Source: Ligustrum vulgare
Taxonomy: Eukaryota > Streptophyta > Magnoliopsida > Lamiales > Oleaceae
Assembly: GCA_963555705.1 (NCBI GenBank)
Contig: OY743188.1
Span: forward strand, 30,215,383-30,279,382
Direction of reading: 5' to 3'
Length of the DNA: 64,000 nt
The position numbers and the translations under genes are program-made. Positions 10,861-23,093 of the stretch are shown one piece after another. How positions within the stretch are numbered: position 1 is the first letter of the stretch; every line of letters begins with the position of its first letter. Below the pieces are notes generated by a model. That model worked only from the letters and a program-made list of their open reading frames with translations. It had not been told where the DNA came from and ran no database searches.

Positions 10861-13800
10861 TCACATTTTTTCCTGTTTTATAATCCTGCGGTACTTGTTG
10901 GACGACATTCCTGTGGAAGAGTTGACATCCAACTTTCTCTTCACATTGCTATTGTTGTCTACCTCATGTAAAGCAGTGTGAGTTTGGGTCAATTCATTAG
11001 GAGTGTTAACCTCAACTTCAGATGTGGAATCCTATTTACATAAAATAAGAGTAAATACATTAACATCATTTTGTTAAATAAAAATATATAATATAACAAT
11101 AGTACTCAAGGAAATACCTTAAGCTCTTCGATATCAATACTATCGTTCTTCAAAAATATCTCAGAACCCTACAACATGCAAATGAATCAATTAAATACAT
11201 GAATATACTGAGGTAAAGGAACTCGACACAGTTATATTTACAATAATGCACATGGCAATTTCATAATTAACCTGGCTGTCGTAACTATGATTCGTGACAT
11301 ATGTAGATATCAATGAATCATCGGTGGTCAACCGCATCACCGTGAATACATCACTGCGTTGTTCGACGTTTTGGTCCCTCACTTGAACTTTAAACAACAA
11401 TTTTTTTTCAACTAAAGTTTCAATGTCGTCTGGATATGATGCATATTCCGAACTCTGCTAGGAGGCGAACTACATGTTAGATGACACGGAAATTAAGGAA
11501 TAAGACAATAATTAATAATAGGTAAATGATAATTACCTTAACCATCTCCTCTTGTAGATTATGAGCAGACTTCCCAATCAGCTGAATGCATTCACGATCC
11601 CATAATAAAAAAGAAGCACTACCAGTGCAATCAATAACCCGGACTTGAATTTTGAACCTTTTTTTATATAGATATTTGACCAAAAAAAATAGACATTTAA
11701 TAATAAAAATTTATAAAATGTACTACGATTTAGTATTTATAAGTAACAATGCAATAGAATAATCAAAGAAGTGTTTTTAATAACCTTGGAACTCCAGAAA
11801 CATCGTAATGGTCACATTTCTCGCAATAGAACCTTTTACCCACAGGGTTCACCTTTTTGGAGCACTTCTTACACGAAAGATAACACCAATCATGGTCATT
11901 CTCAATAACCACAATTGTCGCGAAAATCCAACAATTACAAACCTAATAATACATTCCCAAAAATAATAATAATAAGAAAAAATAACTTATCCCCTATTCA
12001 ACATAATCACGTTAACCTCTGTAAATGTTTTGTGCAAATGTGCTACCTCGGGAATATCAAACAATTGTTCAATGGTTTTCACCTCGCAGGCGCCACTGGC
12101 CAAGTCATCTCGAATGTTGTATACAGAACTTGAGGATATTTGACTTATCCTTTGGGATACACATTCATTTCCAATGAAAAGCCTTAAAAGAAAGATCAAG
12201 AATTATTTTTGTATGTATCAGATTATTATAAATTAATACATGTTGAAAGAGATTCTATTAACTCATACCTATTACGAAAGTCCTTAACTTCATCAACATC
12301 CGCATTCACGATAACTTTTGTAACATAATATGTGTTGCATATTCTAACTTCACCTGCAGTTGTATAAAGATATATAAACACTATAACAATAACAATCTAT
12401 AATAAATACAACTACAAAGATATAGAAAATCAATAATAATAATTGTAAATATATTAACCTCTATATTTCTTAGCCCGGCACATTTGAAGCAGCATAATTG
12501 CTGGTTCTGGATTATCTGATTCCAATATGATGCCAACCTCTTCAGCGTAATCACCCCACAAGGTGCATGATAACTGATTATGTCTATATATTGAAAGGGA
12601 TAACTTTAATTAAAACATCACCCACATGGTGCAAGATTACCGATCCCCAAAATTGAAATCATAAGAGTGAATAAACGTACTCTAGATCCTCTAAGATTAC
12701 ATCAATCATTTTGGTAGTCCTCCCAGATATGTCTTTTGATCGTACCGTATCTTTTGCGACCACCTCTCCAATTATATCATTATAGAAATAAATATTTTGG
12801 AAATTAAATCAGTAATCAAATAAAGAGCCATTTAAAGAAATATACAACTTGGAAAAAATGAAGTATAAAGACTGACAAATATATAAACCACATGAAGAAC
12901 GAAAAATAACAATATTACCGAACAGTATGGACTCGTCAACTTTAGTAGCATTAAGTAAATCAACAAATGGCTTGAAGTCATAAATTCTAGAAGGGAATGT
13001 GCTATCTGTAACTTCGCGGACCTCAGTCTTCATCATAAAATTCAGCTTATATTTATGGTCTGTAGCCTTAAACTTGGTGTTGTTGCAGCCAACAACAAAG
13101 TGGCGCATCAAATATAAACCTCCTTCACGAACTTGAGACTTGAATGCCTTGATCAAGTTTCTTTTAACAGTAGCATGGATTCGTGTACCCTACATGGAAG
13201 AATCAGTATCAAATCAATTGCAGGGTAAAAATTGTAATTAACCATCAAAGATGAAAGATACGCTATACTTTGACAAATGATCCATTCATTTTATATTTTT
13301 TTGAACACTTTTAAGAACATTGAAAAGTAGACTTAGGTTGTTTGATATTTAGAATAAGATAATATTCATATGTTTCTTTGGTCTTTTACGTGAACTTGTT
13401 ATTACATTCTCTACCCTTCCCCCTTTTATACTCCCACAGGTTTATTTTATTCATATTGTCTTATTTACATTTCAATAGGGGGAACAACCTGCTAATTATC
13501 CACTAATATATTTTATTTAACATTCTCTAGTCTTCCCCCTAATGTGTTCCCCTTTGTTTATTTTATTTGATTATACATTATAGTTTTATAGTTATGGTTA
13601 TTTGAAGGGAAACTACTATGAATTGCAATTATTTTTCCTCAAACTGCAAATATATTCAGTCTTTCACTTGTGTATACCGAAACAGATTTGTGTATTCAGT
13701 CTTTCACTTGTGTATGCTGTACTTAGACAAATGATCCATTCATTTTATATTTTTTGAACACTTTTAAGAACATTGAAAAGTAGACTTAGGTTGTTTGATA

Positions 13801-15796
13801 TTTGGAATTGGTTTGATTTTTAATTTGTAATGTTTCATGTGCATCAGGGGTTCGACATGAGAGATTGAAGATTGCTGGAGCCAATTGGTTACAGGGTAAT
13901 AAACTCCAGAAGGTACTTTAATATGAATAAGATAATATTCATATGTTTCTTTGGTCTTTTACGTGAACTTGTTATTACATTCTCTACCCTTCCCCCTTTT
14001 ATACTCCCACAGGTTTATTTTATTCATATTGTCTTATTTACATTTCAATAGGGGGAACAACCTGCTAATTATCCACTAATATATTTTATTTAACATTCTC
14101 TAGTCTTCCCCCTAATGTGTTCCCCTTTGTTTATTTTATTTGATTATACATTATAGTTTTATAGTTATGGTTATTTGAAGGGAAACTACTATGAATTGCA
14201 ATTATTTTTCCTCAAACTGCAAATGTATTCACCATGAAATAGATTTGTGTACACTGCAATAGGACTCGTGTGCATTTGGTTTTTACATTCTCTACCCTTC
14301 CCCCTTTTATACTCCCACAGGTTTATTTTATTCATATTGTCTTACTTACATTTCAATAGGGGGAACAACCTGCTAATTATCCACTAATATATTTTATTTA
14401 ACATTCTCTAGTCTTCCCCCTAATGTGTTCCCCTTTGTTTATTTTATTTGATTATACATTATAGTTTTATAGTTATAGTTATAGTTACTTGAAGGGAAAC
14501 TACCATGAACTGCAATTATTTTTCCTCAAACTGCAAATGTATTCACCATGAAACAGATTTGTGTACACTGCAATAGGACTCATGTGTGCATTTGGTTTTT
14601 TATGTGAATTTGTTATTACATTCTCTACCCTTTCCCCTTTTGTGTTCCCACCTCTTATTCTATTCATATTATCTTATTGTTCACTTAGTTTTTTACATGA
14701 CAGTATTGATCATTTCTAGGATGTAAATGTCTTCATTTCAACATATTTGGTCTACCATACTTTTCACATGACTATAAATGCTGTATTTTACTCATTATTC
14801 ATAGTCTTATGCTATTCACATGATTTTTTACATTCACATAATTTGGACTACCATACATTTGAATCAGTCTTATTATGTTCACATAGTTTTTAAATGACTC
14901 TATTGTTGTATTTTACTCATACAGAACAGGAATACATATAATAACACATAGATTGCGTTATTTAAAATGTTGATAAAGTTTCAAACCATTCGAAATTATT
15001 TTTCATGCACTGTTAAGTAGTCTACAAACTCTTTTTACATGACTGCTAAAATCATTTCTAGGTTGTAAATGTCTCCATTTCAACATATTTGGTCTACCAT
15101 ACTTTTCACATGACTATAAATGCTGTATTTTACTAATTATTCATAGTCTTATGCTATTCACATGATTTTTTACATTCACATAATTTGTTAAATGTTGATA
15201 CTGTTTCAAACCATTCATAGTCTGCTAAAATCATTTGTAGGTTGTAAATGTCTCCATTTCAACATATTTGGTCTACCATACTTTTTACATGACTATAAAT
15301 GCTGTATTTTACTCATTATTCATAGTCTTATGCTATTCACATGATTTTTTACATTCACATAATTTTTTACATGACTGTATTGTTATCAAACCATGAGATT
15401 ACGAAACTGAAAATTAAAATGCAAATATATTTAGTCTCTACTTGTTTACACTGAAACAGATTTGGACTACCATACATTTGAATCAGTCTTATTATGTTCA
15501 CAGCTTTTAAATGACTATTGTTGTATTTTACTCATACAGAACAGGAATACATATAATAACACACAGATTGCATTATTTAAACTGTTGATAATGTTTCAAA
15601 CCATTCGAATTTATTTTTCATGCAATATGTTAAGTAGTCTACAAACCTGTCTGTCTGCTAAAATCATTTCTAGGCTGTAAATGTCTCCATTTCCTCCAAA
15701 ACTCGGGTTCTCCCACAAACGTATAACTTGAACCTTGAAAGCCTATAGGGTTTTGGTTGGATCGATGTTAGCGAGCATGTCAATGACAGGGGCCAT
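10861..15796 (-). pseudogene. RPA70-like (replication protein A large subunit) gene carried by the Helitron; one in-frame stop
   Basis: RPA large subunits bind single-stranded DNA through OB folds; plant Helitrons often carry a copy, presumably to coat displaced strand. The 11 exons I reconstruct are 15796-15647, 13189-12919, 12777-12681, 12583-12459, 12353-12269, 12182-12047, 11942-11785, 11657-11537, 11457-11272, 11168-11118 and 11031-10861. They total 1551 bp (517 codons with stop) in a continuous frame. Landmarks are AFKVQVIRLWENP (first OB fold), GTRIHATVKRNLI, HKYKLNFMMKTEV, SCTLWGDYAEEVG (second OB fold), and a zinc ribbon CKKC-X12-CEKC near residues 312-331. RFKIQVRVIDCTGSASFLLWDRE (third OB fold, residues given only in part here as landmarks) and a basic VKRKLD tail follow. 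Codon 18 is TAG (15745-15743) where the family has tryptophan. The third exon lacks an AG acceptor (TG instead). Either defect could silence this copy. Confidence 0.88.
13240..15646. repeat. First intron of the RPA-like gene filled with tandem repeats
   Basis: The 2457-bp intron contains at least three copies of a unit of roughly 300-550 bp marked by ATTCTCTACCCTTCCCCCTTT (about 13407, 13978 and 14286, with a weaker copy near 14619). It also holds three copies of a second unit marked by GCTGTATTTTACTNATTATTC (about 14770, 15120 and 15300). Shared flanks such as CTTTTAAGAACATTGAAAAG occur at 13307 and 13763. Copies differ by small indels, so they are older than the 698- and 950-bp duplications. 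Confidence 0.75.
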
Positions 15797-16129
15797 CTTG
15801 CTGCGACAATGAAACTGGAAAATATAAGCAAAAAACGTTCAAACTGGAACAAAATAATAGTATTTAATAGTGGTCCTCACTGCCACAATGAAACTGAAAA
15901 ATGAAGGTTTTTGCAACGAAAATGAAGGTTTTTCAAGTAATACAAATGAAGGTTTCAATGTTTAACAGAACTAATTACCTTTGTAGATTTGGTTTTTTCA
16001 ATGTTCAAAATGAAGGTTTCTGCAGTTTTTCAAATTCAAATGTAAACAAAGAACGTGTATTACAAATACAAATGACAGAAGACGCGTTATTATACAAAAA
16101 TGGCTCTCTTAAGTGATAGCTAACGTGCT

Positions 16130-16380
16130 GGGAAAGGGGAAATTCTGATGGGTCAGCTGAAAAGGTTGAAAGATTTGATGTGTTATCACAATCAACTACA
16201 GCAATTTCAATTCAGCAAATTTAAATAACGTGGTTTGAGGCGGGGCTGCTTCTAGGGAGACGATATATCAGTTTCATGATGATAATAATATATTATTATT
16301 ATATTTATATTTATATTTATATTTATTATTATTATTTATTATTATATTTATTATTATATTTTATATTTTACTACTACAGC
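16130..16380. repeat. ATT/TATATT simple repeat near the Helitron 5' end
   Basis: AT-only repeats (TATTATTAT, TATATTTATATTTA) run from about 16283 to 16370, just inside the proposed Helitron 5' terminus and upstream of the RPA-like start codon. No gene is supported. Confidence 0.75.
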
Positions 16381-16439
16381 AGGTCAGGTCATCATACTCA
16401 TAGGGGTGCCTTTTGGGAGGGAAATTTTGGGGGGAAAAG

Positions 16440-16474
16440 AATTGCAACAATTCTTCTTTAATATAGTAGATAGA
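16440..16474 (-). mobile_element. Candidate Helitron 5' terminus
   Basis: Read on the minus strand this is TCTATCTACTATATTAAAG followed by an imperfect dyad AGAATTGTTGCAATTCT. It starts with TC after an A, as Helitrons do. It lies about 680 bp upstream of the RPA-like start codon, on the same strand. The match to plant Helitron 5' ends is from memory of the consensus; no alignment was possible. Confidence 0.5.
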
Positions 16475-16479
16475 TATAT

Positions 16480-18185
16480 TCGGTGAATTAATAGACTTAG
16501 GTAAAAAGATAATTTTCTCTCTATTATTTTCATGGCTTCGATTATTTCTGTTAAGAACAGGAGCTTGGGGAAGATATAGTAGAATATTCATGCAAGGCTT
16601 TCATAGATTTTAACAGCAATTGTTCACGTGTTTTCATGCAAAACAATTAAGTAAAAAAGTTAGACGATTGTGTATATGAACAAACCTTTTGAGACGAAGC
16701 CACAAAAAGGGTACAATTGAGAATAATGTAGTTGTCTTGAGGGGGAGGGGGAGGGCGCAAGCTAACAATTAAAAGGAAGTAGAGATTTGATGTGAAATGT
16801 AAAACAAAGGAAATTGCATTTATGTTTTGAGCAGAAACGGATCCAGGATCAATATTCAGCTAGAGCGGTAGTTGACTATGGATCGTTGACCGTCAACGGC
16901 CGTAATATCGAGATTGTTTATTATAATTGAATTAAATAATATTAAAAATTAATCAATCGATATAGAAATACACTAAAATAAATTTCAAATTATGATTTGG
17001 TATCCTAACTAAATTCACCTATTTTTTCATAGTCAGTTATAACGAAGGGGATCTCTAGACTAGCAAATCATAAACAAAATTAATTTTAACTAAAAGAAAA
17101 CAGGAATTTTCATGTATGAATGCAAGAAAACAGACCAAAAGTATCTTGTGATATATTTGGGCCAAATTTAATAAGGCCCAAAATAATCCTAAGAAAAGGC
17201 CCAAACGCAAAAGAAAAAATCAAAAGATTCCTTCTTCCCTTGCTACGACCTCGCCCTTCTTCTCTTTTGCAGTTGACCTCTTACTTCTTCCCGATGGAGC
17301 CGCCACCAATCAACAAAGGCTCCCTATAAATGATTCCTTTTGCTAGCTCCCAAACTGATATTATTGCTTTCTTATCTTATGCATCTAGGTCCCTTAAAAA
17401 AAATTGATCGGCCGGCGGATTCAGCTAGGGCAGCCGCACTAGCTCGACACCAGCTGAATCTGCCACTGGTTTTGAGAGTTGATTTATTGGTCCTTCTAAA
17501 TGTCTTGATTTTGGTTTTTATGCCTTGTAATTGTATCCCCGAAATTGTATCTTGATTTTGAAACTGTCTTGTCCTTGTTTGAATTACATCACTACTAGCA
17601 TTTTATCAATAACCATTTTTCACATTGATCCAATAACTTTCTTTGCAAATAACTACTCAATCATGAGGAATTATGGATAATTATGGGTAATAACTACATC
17701 ATGTTGCCAATTTTACTCCACGTTTTCTTCTTGTTCTGGGTCAAGTTTCTGCAAGAATTTTACCTTTTTTTTTTTTTGGCTTCTCTTACCCCATTTAAAC
17801 GAATCATGTGTTGCCTTGTTCATCCTGACTAAACGTATTCACCTTGTATGTTAAGTGGCATCTCGTCCAATGTTGATTATTCTTGATGCTCAAGTATCAT
17901 CATTTGGTTGACTTTTGCTTAACGATTTTGTGTGTCAAGGGCATTCTTGTTTCTCCAAGCAAACGGGGTTAATTGTTTCCCCTCGCATCAAATCCATGAT
18001 CCCTTGCGTAGAAAGCACGTTACTTTTTAACAGAATTGTAAAAATTAAGAATCGGATGGTGGAAAATCAAGTGAGGTAAATATTTAAAAAATGAAAACTC
18101 AAAATTGTTAAGAAATGGTAGTTGGAATCTAATGTATTATTAGTTTCATGGGAAGAGTGATGGGTACGATTTAAAACTCACAGAA
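16480..18185. other. Intergenic DNA between the Helitron and the LINE
   Basis: I find no supportable gene. Short open frames at 17120-17329 and 17340-17555 have no recognisable motifs. A GC-richer patch (about 17405-17470, GGCCGGCGGATTCAGC) and a poly-T run (17769-17780) are the only local features. Confidence 0.4.
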
Positions 18186-18189
18186 CGAA

Positions 18190-21100
18190 TGAAATTGTGG
18201 AGTGGTTAAAGGAGGGAGACCGTAATACAAAATATTTCCATGGCAGGGCCAGTAATCGGAAACAGAAGAACGCAGTTGAGCAGCTGAAGGATGATACTGG
18301 TAATTGGTTTACCGAGGATAAGGATATCATTGAGCATCTTGAGAAATATTTTGGGGATTCATTTACATCTACCTCTCCGTCGGATCAAGATTTGGAGGTT
18401 AGGATTGTGGATATTACAGCAAGGTTATCACAGGGTGATGTGGATTGGCTGGAAAAACATTTTACAGAAGAAGAGGTGGGGGCTGCTCTTAGGGTGTGGG
18501 GCCGAAAAAGGCACCTGGTCCCGATAGGTTTCATGCATTATTTTATCAAAAGTACTGGGAAGTAGTGGGGAAGGAGGTATATGAGGCTTGCTTGAAGGTC
18601 TTGAACTCGGGGAACTCGATCCAACGCATCAATCATACAAATTTAACTCTTATTCCTAAGAAAAAAGATCCACGACTTGCTAATGATTTCAGACCTATTA
18701 GTCTTTGCAACACTATATACAAGCTGATCACGAAAACAGTGACTAATAGGCTTAAGGGCATACTGAATGGGATGATTGCAAAAAACCAGAGTGCCTTTTT
18801 TCCGGGTAGGCTGATTAGTGATAATGTCATTGCAGCTTTCGAAATCTTGCACTCTATGAATAGACGGTCAAATGGGAAGAAAGGTTTCATGGCACTGAAA
18901 TTGGATATTGGCAAAGCCTATGATAGGGTGGAGTGGTGTTTTTTGACGAAAATCATGGGGCGTATGGGTTTCCCAGATCGTTGGTGTAGGCTAGTAACCG
19001 AATATATTTCTACTTCATCTTTCTCTTTCAACCTCAACGGAGAAAGTTGTGGTCGGGTTACACCTGGAAGAGGGCTGCGACAACGATGTCCCCTCTCACC
19101 ATATCTATCCATCCTTTGTGCTGAAGTATTATCTAGATTGATTAGGCTTCAAGAGACTGGTTGGAATACAGTGCTCACAAGGTGGTCCCCGGGTTAGTCA
19201 TTTATTTTTCACAGATGATTCTATTGTGTTTTCTCGAGCTAAGGTGCAGGACTGTGAAAGCATCCTCAATATCTTGGATATCTATGAAAGGGCGTCTGGC
19301 CATAAAATCAATCTGGTTAAATCAAGCATATCTTTTAGCCCGAATGTGGGACAGGAGGAATGAGAAATCTTCCAGACTACCCTTAATCTGGAATAAGCAT
19401 GTGAACATGATCGATATTTGGGATTACCTACTATGGTGGGGAGGGAGAAGGTCAAGACTTTTGCGGAGATAAAAGACAGGATGTGGAAAAAAGTGCAGGG
19501 ATGGAAAGGGAGTTCCTTTTCAGTGGGAGGACGGGAAGTGCTTATCAAATCTGTTCTGTAGGCCATCCCAACTTATCTTATGAGCATTTTCAAAATTCCA
19601 GTGTCCTTATGTCAGCAGCTTACGGTGATTGCTAGAAATTTCTGGTGGGGTGCAAGAGGAGATGAAAGAAAGATTTGTTGGAAGAAGTCGGATGATTTAT
19701 GTCACAATAAGAGATATGGTGGGTTGGGATTTCGTGAGTTCACCAAATTCAATCAGGCTCTAGTGCAAAACAAGCATGGCGGCTGATTAATAATAATTTG
19801 TCTCTCCCTGCAAGAATTCTAGCGGGCAAGTATCATAATGGGGAGGATTTCTGGAATGTAGGCCCTAAACAGGGGTGCTCCTTCCTGTGGTGTAGTATCT
19901 TATGGGGTAGATAAGTCATCTCACTGGGGGCTCGATGGCGTATGGGGAACGGTGATAAAACTCGGGTATTTAAAGACTCGTGGTTGCTTTATCTGCCTAA
20001 ATTTACTCCTATCTCCCGGGATGAGTCAAACGATTGTGTTGTGAGTAGCTTGATGATAGTATCTGGAGGTTGGGATAAAGAAAAATTGGAAAGCTTGCTT
20101 TTTCCTGTGGACATCCAAATGGTCCAATCCATTCCACTTGGGTTACGCCGTGGGGATGATAGGCTTATTTGGCACTATGATAGATTAGGCAACTATTTTG
20201 TGAAGAGTGGGTACCACCTTCCGTTGTGTTTGGATTCAAGCGATGAGGGGATTAGCTTTAACGCCGTAAAGAGATGGTGGCGAACCATGATTTTCCAGTG
20301 ATACTACGGGTGCGCATCTTCTTGTGGATTATTAGGAAGGAAAAACTTAGAAGTCAACAGGAGCTGTGCTTACTATGGGGATTATGAAACAAATTTCCAC
20401 ATTTTCTTTATTTGTGCACGAGCAAAAATCAGTTTGGTAGGCTACAGGGATATGGACAGAGATTAAGCAACGTGCCATAGGGACATGCGCGAACACACTT
20501 CTTAGATTCGCTTCCAGTCAGCTCTCAGTGAATTTTGAGATTATTGTAGCTCTTTTATGGGTTATTTGGTGGGAAAGAAATTTGAGGTGTTCGGGGGATG
20601 AAGAAGAGATGCAACACTTCTGGTTGAGCTGGCATCATCCTTTATCTCAGTTATGGAGCAGCCCACCGACTATAGACAACAACCTTCAGTGGTTCGGAAA
20701 AGTTGGCATTGTCCTTCCCAAGGTCTCTTCAAACTTAATACTGATGTTGCCGTGAGGGATGAGATGATGGGGGTTGGAGCTGTAATTAGGAATGACCAGG
20801 GGGTCGTTGTTGCCGCAATAAATCGACTGATAGATGGTAGATTTGATCCGGGGGTGGAAAAAGCTTTGGCACTGCGAGAGAGGCTTATTTTGGCACAACA
20901 TATCGGAATCCATATTGACGTAGCAGAATGTGATGCTCTGCAATTGGTTCGGGATGTTCAAAACTTTTTCCATTAGCTCCCGCTGCTATGATTTTACTTG
21001 ATATTCGTGAGCTTATGGACGAAGTTCTCCGTGGCTCTTGCTGCTATATTCCACGTAAAGGGAATAGAGTAGCCCACAAGTTAGCTTCTAATGCTATTTC

Positions 21101-21218
21101 TTTAGTTGATTCAATCATTTGGATTGATTGTATTTCGTATTGCATTGGTCCACAAGTTTTGGGTGATCTTTTTGAATAAGAATACTACTTTTAATTTCAA
21201 AAATAAATAAATAAATAA
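18190..21218 (+). mobile_element. L1-type LINE, 5'-truncated and decayed (RT, zf-RVT, RNase H)
   Basis: The element starts inside ORF2, so the endonuclease is missing. The order is the upstream region (VEWLKEGDRNTKYFHGRASN, 18197-18490), the reverse transcriptase (KKAPGPDRFHALFYQKYW, FRPISLCNTIYKLITK, ALKLDIGKAYDRVEW, GLRQRCPLSPYL), and the catalytic block FFTDDSIVF near 19205 (usual F-ADD, here TDD). A zf-RVT-like region follows (RLIWHYDRLGNYFVKSGY, about 20160). Last is an RNase H-like domain (VGAVIRNDQGVVVAAINRL, 20775-20970) and a tail (IPRKGNRVAHKLASNA, 21050-21100). Frameshifts near 18500, 19190 and 19765 and several stops inactivate it. A short A-rich tail with TAAA repeats (21199-21218) marks the 3' end. 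The 5' junction is uncertain. Confidence 0.88.
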
Positions 21219-21473
21219 CATTTTCAATACAGATGCTCTTAGGCTGTATTTAGAATGGTAGCCAATATTAATAACATAGAAAATTAATATTTTTCAAAAA
21301 TATATAAACTTTGTTTGACCCTTATTTCTAAAATCATTTTTTCTCAAACTCATTTTTAACTAATATTTCATTAGATCCAAAATTTTCAACTACGTATTTC
21401 ATAAACTTTTATCAAAATTTACTAAAAACAAATTCTTATCCAAACCAAACAAGGGCATAATTAGAATAAGGTG

Positions 21474-21504
<31 letters not shown>

Positions 21505-21852
21505 CCATAATCAAGTATTTTTCAGATTTTCAAACTTAAATTTATAGCTCCTATTTGGTTTGAGTAAAAATTAGATTTTTAGTAATTTTTTTATAAAAAT
21601 TAGTAAAATCTATGATTGAAGATTGATTAAAAAAGTAAATCTCATATACTATATATTTAGAAATACATTTAGAAAAAATGAGTTTAAGAATTGAGAGCCA
21701 AAAAGATGCATAATTTGAGTTGTGGAAAGTAGGCCTACACTTTCTTTGAAAAATAATTAGATTCAATACATTGTTATCTTTTTCTTTTGGAATAAAAAGT
21801 GACACTGTGTGGCTTATATTACAAAAAGTCACAATGTGTTATTTTAGGCATA
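21219..21852. other. Intergenic AT-rich DNA with a poly(A) run
   Basis: No gene is supported. A homopolymer A run of about 23 bases occurs at 21481-21503. The stretch separates the LINE tail from the Helitron-type terminus at 21853. Confidence 0.4.
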
Positions 21853-21882
21853 CTAGTGTTACACCCGTGCGATGCACGGTCA
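21853..21882 (-). mobile_element. Helitron-type 3' terminus (hairpin + CTAG), element body to the right
   Basis: On the minus strand the order is CCGTGCATCGCACGG (6-bp stem, 3-nt loop, 21879-21865), then an 8-nt spacer, then CTAG (21856-21853) followed by T. A GC-rich hairpin about 10 nt before CTRR, with insertion before T, is the hallmark of Helitron 3' ends. No transposase belongs to this end in the window, so the element is non-autonomous or interrupted. Confidence 0.65.
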
Positions 21883-22640
21883 TTTGTTACTTACATATAT
21901 CAAATTTATTGTTAACATATGAAATGAATATTTAATTAAAAATGAGAAACGAAAAAAGATAATTAATTACAAAAAAAAAACTACAATTACACAAACCTTA
22001 ATTTTTTTACGGTTCGTATGTTTACCGTTCTAGAAAATTTAAGCTTAGAATTTTATTAAAATGAAAAATAAAAGAAAAATAAATCGACGAACACAATATT
22101 TTATTTTATTTTCTTTTATTTTTTATTTTTAAAGAAAAATATTCATATGATACTGACAACGTTTTATTTATTTATTTTTTTACGAATTTAAAAAAAATTA
22201 TAATTGATTTTCATATGTTAACATGTGAAATGAATACTTAATTAAGAATGAGAAATGAAAGAAGACAATTATTTACAAAAAATGTACAATTAAACATACA
22301 TTAATTTTTTAATTATTATTTTTTTTACGATTTGTATGTTTACCGTTACAGAAAATTTCTTTAAAGCTTAAAGTGAGAAAACAAAATTATATTTAAATAA
22401 AATTTGTAATAAGTGAAAAAATAGAGATATTTGTGATATACGCTCAGGTTTTTATTAAAATGAAAAGGAAAGAAAAAACAGATCAATGAACTCTCCTATT
22501 TTATTCTTTTACATTTTTTATTTTAAAGAAAAAATATTTATGTGATATTAACAACGTTTTTTTTACGAATTCAAAAAAAAAAAAGTATAATTGGTTTTCA
22601 AGAGGAGAAGGCAGACTAAGAAACTTCGGGACGATCTGAT
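21883..22640. other. AT-rich body of a non-autonomous Helitron-like element
   Basis: No gene is seen. Two related segments (around 21900-22070 and 22220-22400) share the phrases CATATGAAATGAATAYTTAATTAA, ATGAGAAAYGAAA and TTTACGRTTYGTATGTTTACCG. The left arm is therefore itself built from an old internal duplication. Confidence 0.5.
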
Positions 22641-23088
22641 CTTTGAGGTGATTTTACAGACAATATATTTTCAATGTGCTCTCACTTGTTATCTTATATT
22701 AAATTTCTAGTCGAGATCTCCATATTGCATATTTTTTCGACTTCAAAATAATACAATAATTTTAAAAAGAATAATAATTAATACAAAAAATAGTTTATAG
22801 ATAGTATTATAAAATTAAAATAATATAATTTAAAATGAATGAGATATTGAGTTAAAAGAATATAAAAACTTTTACATTTGATCTTTGAGACGATTTTACG
22901 GACAATATGTTTACAGTTCGTTCTCACTTGTTACCTTGTATTAAACTGCTCATTGAAATCTTTGATTTGATACTCATATTACATATTTTTCGACTTCAAT
23001 ATAATAAAATAGTTATCAGGTAAATAATAATTATTAAAAATAAAAAAAATAGTTTATACATTAAAATAAGTTAAATCTTGATGTCATT
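22640..23088. repeat. Tandem repeat, about 245-bp unit, copies A and B (left of the Gypsy insertion)
   Basis: Two diverged units sit head to tail. Each starts near GATCTTTGAGRYGATTTTAC and includes CTCACTTGTTAYCTTRTATTAAA and TTTTTCGACTTCAATAATA-like phrases, ending near AATAGTTTATA. Two further copies lie at 30510-30970, beyond the Gypsy element, so the retrotransposon landed inside a four-unit array. Confidence 0.75.
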
Positions 23089-23093
23089 AATAG
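23089..23093. repeat. Target-site duplication AATAG (left) of the Gypsy element
   Basis: AATAG at 23089-23093 matches AATAG at 30348-30352. The uninterrupted site ATTAATAGCATAACACG survives in the neighbouring repeat copy at about 30944-30960, which confirms both ends of the insertion. Confidence 0.85.

Larger units (their letters stand above)
1..16474 (-). mobile_element. Large Helitron (RPA + Rep/helicase type), 3' end outside the window
   Basis: Two gene types typical of autonomous plant Helitrons lie on the same strand: an RPA70-like gene (15796-10861) and a Rep/helicase gene (6726 to the window edge). On the minus strand the sequence at 16474-16440 begins TCTATCTACTATATTAAAG and follows an A. 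That resembles plant Helitron 5' ends (5' TC, host A|T insertion). TC at 16474 and TC at 16470 are both possible. The CTRR 3' end and hairpin would lie left of position 1, so full length exceeds 16.4 kb. Between the genes are simple repeats and tandem duplications, as is common in large Helitrons. Gene content is seen directly. The outer boundary, and the idea that all of this is one element rather than two neighbours, are inferred. Confidence 0.6.

Noticed and set aside
20686..20973. Minus-strand frame over the LINE RNase H
   Set aside because: It is antisense to a clear RNase H-like region of the LINE.
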